Shown here: piece after piece, positions 1 through 10,565 of the stretch
How positions within the stretch are numbered: position 1 is the stretch's first letter
Layout: each line of letters begins with the position of its first letter
Assembly: GCA_963575645.1 (NCBI GenBank)
Contig: OY754472.1
Location: 3,720,001-3,784,000 of the forward strand
Length of the DNA stretch: 64,000 nucleotides
Reading direction: 5' to 3'
Source of the DNA: Xanthostigma xanthostigma
Taxonomy: Eukaryota > Arthropoda > Insecta > Raphidioptera > Raphidiidae
Program-made: the position numbers and the translations under genes
The notes under the pieces: model-generated
Seen by the model: the letters and a program-made list of their open reading frames with translations, nothing else
The model's database searches: none
Told to the model about the DNA's origin: nothing

Positions 1-252
1 AAGCTTTTTCATGATATTTATGCTCAGTTTTGTAATTTTTTAAACGTTTCAATATAAAAATAGGTTTTGGAGCGAAATATCACTGTTTACTGCGAGATTT
101 ATTGTTTTTCCTATTAACATCATATTATAGAATATTTAATCTGTTTGAATTTCGCGCCCTTTTGACGGCGTTTCCCACGATCAAAATGGCTTCTAATTGG
201 TACCGCACAATGCTCAAGGATAAGCATCCGCTATCTATTATTATATTTATAT
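1..252. other. AT-rich flank, no gene seen
   Basis: No recognisable coding sequence or repeat terminus. The last 8 bases (ATTTATAT) are the left target-site duplication of the next element. Confidence 0.5.
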
Positions 253-786
253 TAGTGATGTGCCGGATCGTTAAAAATGCATATCCGCGGATACGGATCT
301 GAATACGGATATTTGGTTTCAAAATCCGCGGATACGGATACGGATCTTAACTTTCTTAGAGTACGCGGCGGTAAATATTGCACACCGACCTTTGGAAAGA
401 GACTATCTAATATGGGAAAAAGTTATTGACCTCTTTAAGAGTTAACTCTCATAACAGATTGTCTCTTTCCAAAGATCGATGTGCAATATCTCATTATAAA
501 GATAGTTTTTTAGTACCTTTGAGTTATGTACTATTGGTATGGTACTCACTACGATAAATGTTTGCAATAGGTATAAATTGCCAAATACGATTTTAAAAAA
601 TAAAAATTAATCTGAATGGAATTTAACAGTTTTTCATTATTACCTAATCACCTATATATATATAAAATTTCATCTATGAATTGAAAATTAATAAGGTAAA
701 AGATCCGCCAAAAAACTGACGGATACGGATCTCTCTTCTCCCTCGGATATCCGCGGATACGGATACGGATATCCGGCACATCACTA
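253..786. mobile_element. hAT-like MITE, family A copy 1
   Basis: Terminal inverted repeats TAGTGATGTGCCGGAT and ATCCGGCACATCACTA. ATTTATAT is repeated directly on both sides (245-252 and 787-794), giving an 8-bp target duplication as expected for hAT elements. Near both ends are clustered copies of CGGATACGGATA. The interior has a weak inverted pair, GACCTTTGGAAAGAGAC and GTCTCTTTCCAAAGATC. There is no transposase ORF, so it is non-autonomous. A second copy lies at 21407-21891. Confidence 0.85.
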
Positions 787-816
787 ATTTATATCTATAT
801 GTTCAAAACAGGTAGA

Positions 817-985
817 CAAACAAGCACGAAAAATAGCCCCGGTTCTAATTGTGAAATCCAGCTTGTGACCACGCACGCGAGTCCGCAGCGACTTTATTTC
901 CATTCTCGTAGCCAGCTCGGCAGCCAGCACAAGTCTCAACAGTGATTCCAGCGGCAAAACCAGCCTCGTGTGCAGCGGCCTCAAT
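817..985 (+). repeat. PIF-like MITE, partial copy (right half)
   Basis: Matches the right half of the AGGCCGCTGCACACGAG family (full copy at 45787-46217) and ends CTCGTGTGCAGCGGCCT. The left half is missing. The closest relative is the similar half-copy at 60817-60968, which shares an AATAGCCCCGGTTCTAA start. Confidence 0.75.
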
Positions 986-986
986 G

Positions 987-2136
987 TAAAAATGTAAACG
1001 GCATCCCATCGATATCGAAAAAAGTTTTTATTATAAACAGTTGCACACTAGAGTTCAGGCATTATTACATTTTCTTTGTTTCTCTCGAAGTTGGCGATGG
1101 AAAACAAGAAAACAAATTGTATTTGAACAAAACAATTGAATTGTTCTACGTTCATGGGTTAGATTACAATGACCGCTCGGTGCGTGACGGTAGCACCGCC
1201 TATCGCACGCAATTTCTTATGGTTTACAATATGGAGCGTAGAGGTAAGGAGAACTATCTTATATGGGAGATAGGTTGAAAAAGTGTCCATCTAAATGCTG
1301 TAAATAACAGTTCAAAAATTCTTCAAACTTCCGGTCTGGATTGGAAGTCGTAATATGGACCTTTCATTCATCGGTGCCCTACTATTTTTGTCTGAAACTT
1401 TTTTCGAAATAATCGAATCCAACCGAGATATTAATTTGTCTCAAGATAAATGACCCATTCTGTATGTGTTATAGACGATTCAATGCACGAGGAGGGCGGA
1501 TATTATTGCCTTTCGTACAAAAACTATAATACTGTGCGACTAATAATTTACTGCCTTATGATATTGCTAGAATAATATAAAAAAAATGTAATGGCGTAAC
1601 CACGAATTTACGGTCACAGGATATGCAAAGTTATAAATAGTGTTGCTAACCGGAAACTGGAACAAGTACAAAACAAAATTCTGCTTGAATTCATTTTGTT
1701 TTTCAACAAACAAATTTGGAGACTTAAAGAACGCCCTTTTTTTATTGTACGGTTCAGAAAGACTAAAAAATAAATGGTAATGGTGCGAATGGCGTCTGTT
1801 ATGACATAAAGTCGAGAAACGGACGTTAAACGCATTATTATCATAATAATAATAATTATTATTATTATCTTTTCTAAACGATACTACAGTATCTTTCGTT
1901 TCAGAAGACAATTGATGTAGATGAGTTGATCAGTGAGTTAAATCCGTCAGTTTTATGTTATAAATACACACATAATTATTTATGAGAACAAATATCATAC
2001 ATCATTTCTGAATCGCATTTCAAGCTTGCAAATATTAACATTTTGTTTATTTTGCAATCTTTGAAGTTGTAAGTTTGCCTCGGCATGTAATACGGTAGAT
2101 ACATACGTGTACGTGAAACAAAAATGGTGGTGTATC
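987..2136. other. No gene recognised
   Basis: Mixed unique and AT-rich sequence. Short open frames on both strands show no family features. A small AAT/ATT run lies around 1837-1867. Confidence 0.5.
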
Positions 2137-2671
2137 TGTTACGGTCTATACCCGAATTCGGTCAATGACCGAAATAAATGCGCAATACTAGTTTTGATCA
2201 ACGAATATTTCCCAAACCCGAAATCTTGCATTTAAACGGGTATTGAGTGTTATAAAATGAGCAAAACTAGTTTTGCGCATTTTCAATTGGACTAAACTAG
2301 TTCTGTCCATTTCTGAACGGACAGTACTAGCTCTGCTTGTTTCATTCAATCAACGTCCGAACAAAAGTAGGGTTATGTTCTTGTTACCTATCTATTGAAT
2401 TGTTCTTCTGAATGTTATAATTAATATAATTGTGGGATATTCAGTGTAATAATTAAGTAAAAATGCAAGATGAATTCGAGTCTTAACTAGTTCGCCTATT
2501 GGAGGCTTCTGAAACATAATTTTATGACGAAACATAATTACCTTACTACAATGTGAGGTTAAGAAAGCAAATTTGTTGAAAGCTGAATTAAAACTGTCTG
2601 CTAAACAATACAGAAGAATAAATCGCTTTGATATAATAAGTATCATTGATGTGGAAAAGTTAATTAAAAAA

Positions 2672-3490
2672 AAAATAATTCGAATCTATGATATTGCATC
2701 ATTCGCTTCAAATTTAGGTAAATTTTATTAAGTAGAATAATAAAACACTATAAAAAGTACACTATTATTATATAAAAAACAACTATGGCATGTATCTCTT
2801 TTGCGCATGCGCCGATTTTCCCCAAAAAATTTACAAAAATTTCTAGTAAAAATAGATAGAGTAAAAACCGTTTTAAAAACTATATTATTATTATATAAAA
2901 CATCATTATAAGAGATATATTCTTTTACGCATGCGCCGATGTTCCCCAAAAACAATAGGCCACTTCATATTTGCATATCAAACATCCTCCCAAAATTTGG
3001 TTTCAATCCGCTTATCCTTGGTGTCGGAATGAGAAGAAATGTCAAAAGTGACGTTTGCAACTGTCAAAGTATTATGTTTTAATAATAATTAGTTATTCCA
3101 ATACTTAACTTAGAAGGCGTTGCATTTCACAAAATACTAATGTCAAAAAATTGAATTAAACATTAGAAATTCAGCCGTTTTCATGTTGCATTTATACAGC
3201 TATTTTTCTATATAAATTTGTATAAAAAAACTGTTTAGGCAAATTCTGTTATACGAAATCTATGTAAAATGTTCTCCTCTTTCGTTTAAGACTGGTTTAA
3301 AACCAATCTGATTTAAATTGAGCGAGAAATTAGCAAAAAGCACGCACAGGGTCAGGCGGAACGTTACGCGTTAGGAACGTTAGGAGCGTTACGCGTTACG
3401 AACGTTACACTTTTTCGAACATGCAGCCGGTGTTTTATCAATTTATAAGATTGGTGATTCATCAATTTATAAGACGTTATCACGTCAAAA
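2672..3490 (+). mobile_element. Insertion inside R1, family R2 (ends GTTATCACGTCAAAA)
   Basis: Absent from the R1 copy at 28251-29015, where the flanking bases AATTAAAAAA and CGCAAAGAAGATTCC are directly joined. Its right end matches the right end of 26051-26630. It includes a GTCAGGCGGAACGTTACG block and tandem AACGTTA motifs. Confidence 0.7.
2740..2955. repeat. Two-copy imperfect tandem duplication
   Basis: Two units of roughly 125 bp, each with TATTATTATATAAAA then GCGCATGCGCCGATTTTCC-like sequence ending CCCCAAAAA. They lie inside the nested R2 insertion. Confidence 0.6.
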
Positions 3491-3604
3491 ACGCAAAGAA
3501 GATTCCGATATGTAAGATTTCGGGTTTGGGAAATATTCGTCGGTCAAAACTAGTTTTGCGGATTTATTTCGGTCATTGACCGAATTCGGGTATAGACCGT
3601 AACA

Positions 3605-4207
3605 TATTATGTACATTTGTGAGAGAACAAGAAGGAAGAAATAAAATGGCGATGTCATAACAACTTCAATGTGCGCGTTAGTAGAACTGCTTTGCTCTAG
3701 TACTATAGTACTAGTTGTAGTTTTCTTGTTGGCATAGTATTTTCTTTTATTCTCACTTGCTCATTTCTTCAGTGACTCGAGTTTACTTTTATTTGTCGGC
3801 AAAAACCACTTCATTCTTTTCCACAAACTCATACCGCAATGGCACCGGCTAGGGTTGTGAAAAATAAAGAAATTAAATCCGTTTTTTTTTTCGAAACAAC
3901 GAGCGAAATTCGTTCCATTTTACAAGCTTTCATTTAGTTTCAATTGTCCCGTTGTCTGTTTGTCTGAAATCAAATCTTGCAAGTTAAATTTGATCCACTT
4001 CCCGGTATCCGATAGAGCTGAAATTTTGCATACGTATGTAGTTTCGATGACAATACAATATTATAGTAAGTAACTGACCGGTCCGGTTTTCGCCCGGTTG
4101 CAAATCGTACTGTTAATAAAGCATACCAAAAACTTGAAAATAAATGAACGAAAAAAAAGTTTTTGAACACAAGCTTTTATTAGATGTTAATAAAAAAAGA
4201 ACTAAAA
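3605..4207. other. No gene recognised
   Basis: No coding sequence seen. Around 3980-4100 there is a diverged fragment resembling the 5762-6478 unit (GCATACGTATG, GATGACAATACAAT). Confidence 0.4.
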
Positions 4208-4409
4208 AGTTACAAATAATTTTATTCCAATTAGAAATAAGCCGTTTATACGTACTTATCAGTCTTAAGTTTTCAAATAAAAGAGTGTTACATTTTTAAT
4301 AGCAAGAGGGAAAAAAAGAAAATGTAACACGCTTTTATTTGAAAACTTGAGACTTTGATAAGTACAGTATAAAACGGCTTATATTTCTAATCGGAATAAC
4401 ATTATAACT
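4208..4409. repeat. Inverted repeat (hairpin), about 85-bp arms
   Basis: The left arm, containing AAATAAGCCGTTTATACGTA, is mirrored in the right arm about 25 bp after its inner end. The inner ends are GTGTTACATTTTT and AAAATGTAACAC. The arms carry a few mismatches. No ORF. Probably a fold-back MITE. Confidence 0.75.
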
Positions 4410-4916
4410 ATAACTATTTTCACTTTTAATAAACATTGTTTACTGACATACGGAAAATTTGAGGTTGAAGTTTCCCCTAGTGCTCACCACAAACGCTCGC
4501 ATCGATTTTGTAAATCCGTCTCCGTGCACATAACTTTATTTAAGACGGATATTTTGCCCAGCTCTGTATAGGATAATAAATGAGATATATGCACAATGCT
4601 ATTCGCGGCATACTTTCACGTGAAACTGTCTCGTTTACGCATAGGACCTAACTAGGACTCTGAACAAAAAGCAAGTGTCCACTGACCTTTCAACTGATTT
4701 GTTCACAATGCCGAAATGACATCAGCAGTTTTAGAACAACGTTATCAATCTCACAAGCGAACCTTTTACGCAACTTTATAGTTTATGCGTCAATAAAGAG
4801 AAATCACTTTTTCGAAAGTTAGCTACGGTGTGTTCACATAGGCGTAGCAATGATTTTATCCTAGGGGAGGGGGGGGCAAATTTTCAACTCTACCTACCAT
4901 TACCAGCTGCCATTTA
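4410..4916. other. No gene recognised
   Basis: Unique-looking sequence. A G-tract lies at about 4864-4876. No coding features. Confidence 0.4.
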
Positions 4917-5364
4917 TACAGCGTGTCCACGAAAGTTCTTTACAAATAGAATTTTTTTTATTAATTATTGGAGTGGAAAAGTTCTGCTTTGTCCAAAACC
5001 TCTAAAACACCAAAGAAAATTTTGTTAGGAGAACTTTTCTTTGAATGGAGAGAGATAGAGGACGTGTTGAATTATGATTTATATTTCTGAATAAATAATT
5101 ACTTAGAAGCTAGTTATGTTATTATTTTGAATTAAATTTGATTATGTAACTAATTTTGCGAAAATCTTGAATATCACAGATAATTTTTATTTTTAGTAAA
5201 ATAAAACTTTTTGACTTCCCGCGTATAACTTTAGGCCGAAAAAAATGTCTTTGATGTTTTAGAGGTTTTGGACGAAGCAGAACTTTTCCACAGTAAAAAA
5301 GTTTTGCTGCAATAATTAATAAAAAAAAATTCCATTTGTAAAGAACTTTCGTGGACACGCTGTA
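4917..5364. mobile_element. Mariner/Tc1-like MITE, TA-flanked
   Basis: Ends TACAGCGTGTCCACGAAAG and CTTTCGTGGACACGCTGTA are inverted copies. The inverted similarity continues about 100 bp inward (CCAAAACCTCTAAAACA versus TGTTTTAGAGGTTTTGG). The outermost TA on each side fits a TA target duplication. No transposase ORF. Confidence 0.8.
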
Positions 5365-5432
5365 CATTATTAACTGTTCATAGAAGCGAAATCGATCAAC
5401 ACGACTATCTGGAGAAAAGTGATAAAATCATA

Positions 5433-5479
5433 GCAGTACTGAAATGACGTAAGTCTGGCGGGTCTGGGATCTCGGTCTT
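5433..5479. repeat. Solo terminus of the 34532-35057 family
   Basis: The stretch with AAATGACGTAAGTCTGGCGG and GGATCTCGGTC matches the right terminus of the long inverted-repeat element at 34532-35057. Only this end is present. Confidence 0.6.
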
Positions 5480-5527
5480 AAGGTCACTGAGCAGTCGGGG
5501 AGTTTGGACACACCTTAATATTAAAAA

Positions 5528-5738
5528 ATATAGTTTAAAAAAAACTAAAAAACACGCTTTATATCGGACTAAAAAGTAAAAAATAATTGTTTTAAAATAA
5601 GCTTAAAAAGCGTGGGGCGCTTTGTTCCACATTTTCGTACATCGAGCGCCCAACGCTTTTTAAGCTTATTTTAAAACAATTATTTTTTACTTTTTAGTCC
5701 GATATAAAGCGTGTTTTTTAGTTTTTTTTAAACTATAT
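5528..5738. repeat. Near-perfect hairpin, CACGCTTTA family
   Basis: Two arms of about 95 bp separated by about 20 bp. Both contain AACACGCTTTATATCGGAC or its complement, then TAAAAAGT and AAGCTTAAAAAGCGTTGGG-type sequence. It directly precedes the 157-bp tandem array. A diverged version of the hairpin plus the array unit occurs at 9456-9945. Confidence 0.85.
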
Positions 5739-5761
5739 TTTATTTTTCACTTTTTAGTTGA

Positions 5762-6478
5762 AGGATCTATAAAAGAATTTATTAATCCTGGGGGTCCTAA
5801 TAAGGATAATGGGAAACTGTTATCAAATTATTGCATTGTCATCGGTCCTTGATACGTACGCAAAGTTTCAAATTAATCAGACTTCGGGAAATTGGTGAAA
5901 ATTATGCTCAAAGATTCCGTTACGGACATACATACATAGTTACAACCCAAACTAATATAAAGCGTTTAATAATAAGGATAATGGGAAACTGTTATCAAAT
6001 TATTGCATTGTCATCGGTCCTTGATACGTATGCAAAGTTTCAAATTAATCAGACTTCGGGAAATTGGTGAAAATAAAGCGTTTACTACAGAGGATCTATA
6101 AAAGAATTTATTAATCCTGGGGGTCCTAATAAGGATAATGGGAAACTGTTATCAAATTATTGCATTGTCATCGGTCCTTGATACGTATGCAAAGTTTCAA
6201 ATTAATCAGACTTCGGGAAATTGGTGAAAATAAAGCGTTTACTACAGAGGATCTATAAAAGAATTTATTAATCCTGGGGGTCCTAATAAGGATAATGGGA
6301 AACTGTTATCAAATTATTGCATTGTCATCGGTCCTTGATACGTATGCAAAGTTTCAAATTAATCAGACTTCGGGAAATTGGTGAAAATTATGCTCAAAGA
6401 TTCCGTTACGGACATACATACATAGTTAGTTACATACATACATAGTTAGTTACAACCCAAACTAATATAAAGCGTTTA
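5762..6478 (+). repeat. Tandem array of a 157-bp unit, about 4 copies
   Basis: Units start AGGATCTATAAAAGAATT. Full units start near 5762, 6091 and 6248, and a shortened one covers about 5970-6090. The period is 157 bp between 6091 and 6248. The first and last units carry extra sequence (TTCCGTTACGGACATACATA then AACCCAAACTAATATAAAGC) that the middle ones lack. Copies are almost identical, suggesting recent expansion. Confidence 0.85.
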
Positions 6479-6493
6479 AAAAAAAACGATCAA

Positions 6494-6512
6494 GTGCGAG
6501 CTGAACTCGCAC
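6494..6512. repeat. Small hairpin GTGCGAG/CTCGCAC
   Basis: A 7-bp perfect stem with a 5-base loop just after the tandem array. No rho-independent-type context or gene nearby, so its role is unknown. Confidence 0.4.
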
Positions 6513-6671
6513 GGAGAGGATTTCGTACCATACTATTTTTTTTCTAAACATATCTCGAACTAAGTTGAAATATGTATTTTTGATAAACCGAAAATAAGAT
6601 TTAAAAAAAAATATATGTGTGTCAGCTCCGACGCACGACTGGAGTTTACTCCTTAGATACGCTGTGTAATG

Positions 6672-6789
6672 TATTCCATCTCATTCTTTCGCACGTTAAA
6701 TCCTACAGATATATATGTTTGTCTCTTTTGTATTCCATCTTATTCTTTGGCACGTTAAATCCTACAGATATATATGTTTGTCTCTTTTG
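6672..6789 (+). repeat. 59-bp tandem duplication
   Basis: Two adjacent 59-bp units beginning TATTCCATCT and containing GCACGTTAAATCCTACAGAT, differing at only two or three bases. Confidence 0.85.
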
Positions 6790-7195
6790 AAGCGGACTAC
6801 CGTAACGCCACCCTTGAAGCGGTGGAGCGTAACGCCTCACCAATTGATTGTACTACTCATAAGATTTCCGTACCGGGCCTTATAACTCAAAATCGTTTCT
6901 TAAGGAGTAAATTTTGAATAAAAAAATAATCACTTCAAGTTATACCTAAATTCTACGTCACTGAACGAGTCATCTGTATATTGCGTTTGGCAACGTGACG
7001 TAAAAAGCGATTCCGTTCCGCTGTCCTGTCAAAGGCAAACGTCCGCAACAACTGTTCAAGCTCTTGGTCATTTCCGGCACCTTTCTCAGTTTGCAGCCGA
7101 CGCCTTACCCGGACTAATCGATTAAATTCTTCTAAAAAACTCCTATTCCAATAGTCTTAGAATCATTCATCTTGCACATTGAATCAAGTTATAGG
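6790..7195. other. No gene recognised
   Basis: Unique sequence with no coding or repeat features that I can support. Confidence 0.4.
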
Positions 7196-7672
7196 TATAC
7201 AGGATGAGTTTTAAGTTGATGCTTTTTTTTTTACAGCGTGTAAAAATCAAATAGACGAGCAAATATTTCAAATAGTTTTTTTATCAAAACTCAAAAATAA
7301 GAGAGAAACAGCCTTTCGAAGTTTAAATAAATTTTATTAAATTTTCTTTAATTTTGAGGTCGGTCCTGGGGTTATATTATGTCACTATGGAAATATGTTA
7401 TTATTATCAAAAATAATTGCGGCACACACAATTCTTTTAAAAACAGAACAATACACATACTTGATAATAACAACTTATTTCCATAGTGACATAATATAAC
7501 CCCAGGACCGACCTCAAATTAAAGAAAATTTAATAAAATTTATTTAAACTTCGAAAGGCTGTTTCTCTCTTATTTTTGAGTTTTGATAAAAAAACTATTT
7601 GAAATATTTGCTCGTCTATTTGATTTTTACACGCTGTAAAAAAAAGCATCAACTTAAAACTCACCCTGTATA
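7196..7672. mobile_element. Mariner-like MITE with about 215-bp TIRs
   Basis: Ends TATACAGGATGAGTTTTAAG and CTTAAAACTCACCCTGTATA are inverted. The inverted similarity runs about 215 bp per arm, leaving about 50 bp in the middle. Copies at 22855-23248 and 25674-26008 share the arms but keep an interior coding remnant of a transposase, so this copy looks like an internal-deletion derivative. Confidence 0.85.
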
Positions 7673-7674
7673 CC

Positions 7675-8140
7675 TAGGGTTGCCATTCGTCTGAATTTCC
7701 CCGGATTTGTCCACTTTTAAGGGCGTCCGAGCGGGGTTTTGTTTATAGTCCGGATTTTAATTTGACTAGATAAATCTTTTTTTATCAAAAGATAATAGAA
7801 TTTTGTTTCTTTAATTCGAAAAGATTTATTTTTGCTTAAAATGAAGAAAATAGAGGTATTTTTTGGCTTTTTTAATTTTTATACAGCTCTTTAATTTAAT
7901 TTCCAAGGATTAAATGAAAGCTTGTAAAATTTCGTATATTATTTGAATTTTGTACGTTAAACTGCACCAAAAATGCTTAAAAAAATGCATCTATAATATT
8001 TCGGTATTATTAAGGTATTATTTAATACCATCAGTAAAATAAGATTTTTTCTTGGCAATTATGTCCGGGTTTTGAGCTCAAAAATCCGTTTTTTTTGAGC
8101 TTCTAGTCTCAGTTTATTGAATTTACAGATGGCAACCCTA
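7675..8140. mobile_element. TIR element, ends AGGGTTGCCAT (hAT-like?)
   Basis: The left end TAGGGTTGCCATTCGTCTGA faces ACAGATGGCAACCCTA at the right. Both sides carry a GTCCGG(A/G)TTTT motif. A truncated right end of the same family is at 21960-22058. A clean target duplication is not visible, so the superfamily is uncertain. Confidence 0.65.
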
Positions 8141-8702
8141 TATCACCATCTCTTACAAATTTTAGAAAAAATTGTAAAATGTTCTTGCTTCAACAAATGT
8201 ATGATGAACATTGAACATAATATTATATAGTGTCATAAGTATCTTCACTCTATTTTCCTATATCTGTTCTATTGTATATTTTATTTTGATCAATTTTGTT
8301 ACTGCTCTATTATTTATTTTAGATTCTAATTTTTAATTTTTGTAACTATTTGTCATTTATTATTGTATGACTTTGCGGCTTTTACCTAAATTTAATAATT
8401 ATAATAATAATAATATACCGAATGTATCGATAACCGAACGTTGTAAAAATGAATCGACTAATTTTGAAGCTGAAGCACAACTTAAAGAAATATCAGCTGA
8501 ATAACTCAAAATTCAAAACAGAGAAAGGATTAAAAAAAAATAGTGAATCTTACAGTAGTCGTTTGTTATGTTAAGCCTTGTTTATAATCTGATAATGATT
8601 TTATCTGATGTATTTTTTTATATTTACCTACCGATTAATAAATAAACATTCTACTTATTCTGCAAATTATTTTCATTGTGCCAAATAAAATACACGAAGA
8701 AA
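8141..8702. other. No gene recognised
   Basis: AT-rich, with ATA/AAT runs near 8396-8414. Many stop codons in all frames. Confidence 0.45.
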
Positions 8703-8799
8703 ATAACGTAGCTTGTCTCTTACCCCCTCTCATCCCTTACGTAGCTCAGCGTAGCTTTCGAACTGCCCCCCCCCCCCCCTCTTGATCGAGCTACGTTAT
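8703..8799. repeat. Short TIR repeat with a 14-C tract
   Basis: ATAACGTAGCT at the left and AGCTACGTTAT at the right form 11-bp inverted ends. Between them is an uninterrupted run of 14 C at 8766-8779. Confidence 0.5.
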
Positions 8800-9455
8800 A
8801 GTTTATAGATTCTCCCTTATAGTTATTAAAAATAAACAAATATATAATCATGAAATAAAAAGTAACGGTAATTTATTTATTTTAGACAACTTTATGTAAG
8901 AATTGTAGTCCTATAAGAACAATGTTCTGATAATCGTAAAAAGGCCGTGTCCGCAATGCTGCTAGCCACTTGGCCACAATGACGTCATCGCGGTTACAAA
9001 ATATTCAGTAAATGTAATAAAGTCGGGAACACAACGAGAAGCGGTAGCTCGCGAAACTCAACAGTAACATTTTGAAATTTAAACGAAATATTCAAGTTTT
9101 GATGTGAAACATCTAATGACGCGTTTGGTTGGATCGCATTTGGCGTGACACTTTTGTGGAACGACGTTACGTTTGTGTGCGTTGGATTAAACATAGCTTA
9201 TTAGTTGAAGGCGACATCTAGATAGCAGGGCGAAATTTAGTTACTATTATTTTGTTAGATGACAGCGCATGACGCTTGCTTTGTGTATGCGTTGGATTAT
9301 AACTTGGCTTTTTTTAAAGGCGACAACTAGATGACAGGGTGAAATTTAGTTACAGGGCGATATTTAGTTACTAGATTTTCGTTAGTTGAGTGCAAGACGA
9401 AATTTAGTTAGTAGAACTGCGCTTAAAATTATGCCACGCAACTGCCAGACTCACA
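8800..9455. other. No gene recognised
   Basis: Short imperfect local repeats (GACGAAATTTAGTTA-type at about 9230, 9340 and 9385). A 66-codon open frame at 8994-9194 minus has no recognisable features. Confidence 0.4.
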
Positions 9456-9945
9456 TTTTTAACACGCTTATATTAGCTTGATCTGTATGTATGTATGTAT
9501 GTAAAGGAATCTTTTAGCGTAATTTTCACCAATTTTAAAAAGTCTGAAAAACTTGAAAATTTGCAAACGTGTCAAGGGCCGATGACAATACAATTTATTC
9601 TTAAAAAAAATTTGAATTTAAAAATTTTGAGATAAATTTGAATTTGAAAATTTTGAAAAAAAAATACTTTTGATGTCGTTTTGAGACGAAAAATTAAGAA
9701 AATAAATTATAGTTTAAAAAGAACTAGAAAAACACGCTTTAATAGCACACCGAACTAAAAAGTGTAGAAAATAATAATTAACAAAATATTTCAATTATAG
9801 TAAAAAAGCGTGGGATGCTAATTACTATATATTTTCAATATAACTCTAATTTTATAAATAGCTTATTTATTGAATTATTTTGTTAATAATTATCTTCTAC
9901 TTTTTAGTTCGGTTTGAATTTTTTACAATTATACTAGTTTTACTT
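9456..9945. mobile_element. Diverged relative of the 5528-6478 hairpin-plus-unit element
   Basis: From the left: AACACGCTTATATTAGCTTG, a TGTA microsatellite (9484-9502), a reverse-complement match to the 157-bp unit (TTTTCACCAATTT, GGGCCGATGACAATAC), then a diverged hairpin with AACACGCTTTAATAG and CTTTTTAGTTCGGT. The order matches one element read from the opposite strand to the 5.5-6.5 kb locus. Confidence 0.65.
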
Positions 9946-10107
9946 TTGTAGTGTGTAGTGTAAAATACGCAGTCTCAATTTTGTGTAAATACGTGATATT
10001 GTTTCCGAGATTACTTCCTTAAACGTTAAATTCTTTACGTTACCAATACGTTTTACAGTAATGTGTTCCCAAACAAACTTTCATTCCCTATTTCCATCCC
10101 TTCGGAT

Positions 10108-10362
10108 TTTTTTTTGACGTGATAATGTCTTATAAATTGATAAAACACCGGCTGCATGCACGAAAAAGTGTCACGTTCCGAAATGTGTCACGTTCCGAAA
10201 TGTGTCACGTTCCGAAATGTGTCACGTTCCGCGCACGATCGGCCCAAGTTTGACAGCTACTAAAATTTAGGTTACGTATTATTAAATATGATATTCAATA
10301 CGTTATCACGTAAAACTATCGTCCGTAAACCGACTTTACAGACAACCATATTTTTTAGACAA
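10108..10362 (-). mobile_element. R2-family element, short copy in reverse
   Basis: Starts TTTTTTTGACGTGATAATG then TTATAAATTGATAAAACACC, the reverse complement of the right end of 26051-26630. Ends ACCGACTTTACAGACAACC, matching the left end of 26051-26630. About 255 bp, so most of the interior is deleted. Confidence 0.7.
10168..10233 (+). repeat. 17-bp tandem repeat, four copies
   Basis: Four head-to-tail copies of GTGTCACGTTCCGAAAT, the last one cut short. The R2 relatives at 3340-3410 and 26510-26560 have related but different AACGTTA repeats at the same place. Confidence 0.85.
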
Positions 10363-10372
10363 AAGGTGCCCT

Positions 10373-10500
10373 ATGTCCTTCCTCGGGATGCAATCTATCT
10401 CCTTGCCAAATTTTATCGAAATCTGTTCAGCGGTTTACGCGTGAAAGCGTAACAAACAAACAAACTCACATTCGCATTTATAGGTAATATTAGTCAGGAG
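10373..10500 (+). repeat. Dispersed repeat tail (LINE/SINE-like)
   Basis: Contains CTATGTCCTTCCTCGGGATG, then CAGCGGTTTACGCGTGAAAG and AACAAACAAACAAACTCAC. A relative is at 55418-55540. This layout is typical of 3' tails of old retroelements; the exact class is not resolved. Confidence 0.55.
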
Positions 10501-10565
10501 GTTATATTGTTTCCGAGATAACTTCCTTAAACGTTAAATTCTTTACGTTACCAATACGTTTTACG

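Larger units (their letters stand above)
2137..3604. mobile_element. Long-TIR element, family R1 copy 1 (interrupted)
   Basis: Both ends carry TGTTACGGTCTATACCCG in inverted orientation, continuing for tens of bases. Subterminal motifs of the type ACTAGTTTTGCGCATTTT recur. The second copy at 28251-29015 shows that the uninterrupted element is about 765 bp and that about 820 bp at 2672-3490 is a later insertion. No transposase ORF is visible. The target duplication is unclear. Confidence 0.75.
9996..10565. repeat. About 62-bp direct duplication flanking a repeat-filled insert
   Basis: ATATTGTTTCCGAGATTACT through AATACGTTTTAC at 9996-10058 recurs with one or two changes at 10504-10565. The 445 bp between contain an R2-related fragment, a 17-bp tandem repeat and a dispersed repeat. 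Confidence 0.75.

Noticed and set aside
5762..6478. Regular repeats considered as a CRISPR array
   Set aside because: The units are contiguous without spacers, and the rest of the window is eukaryotic.
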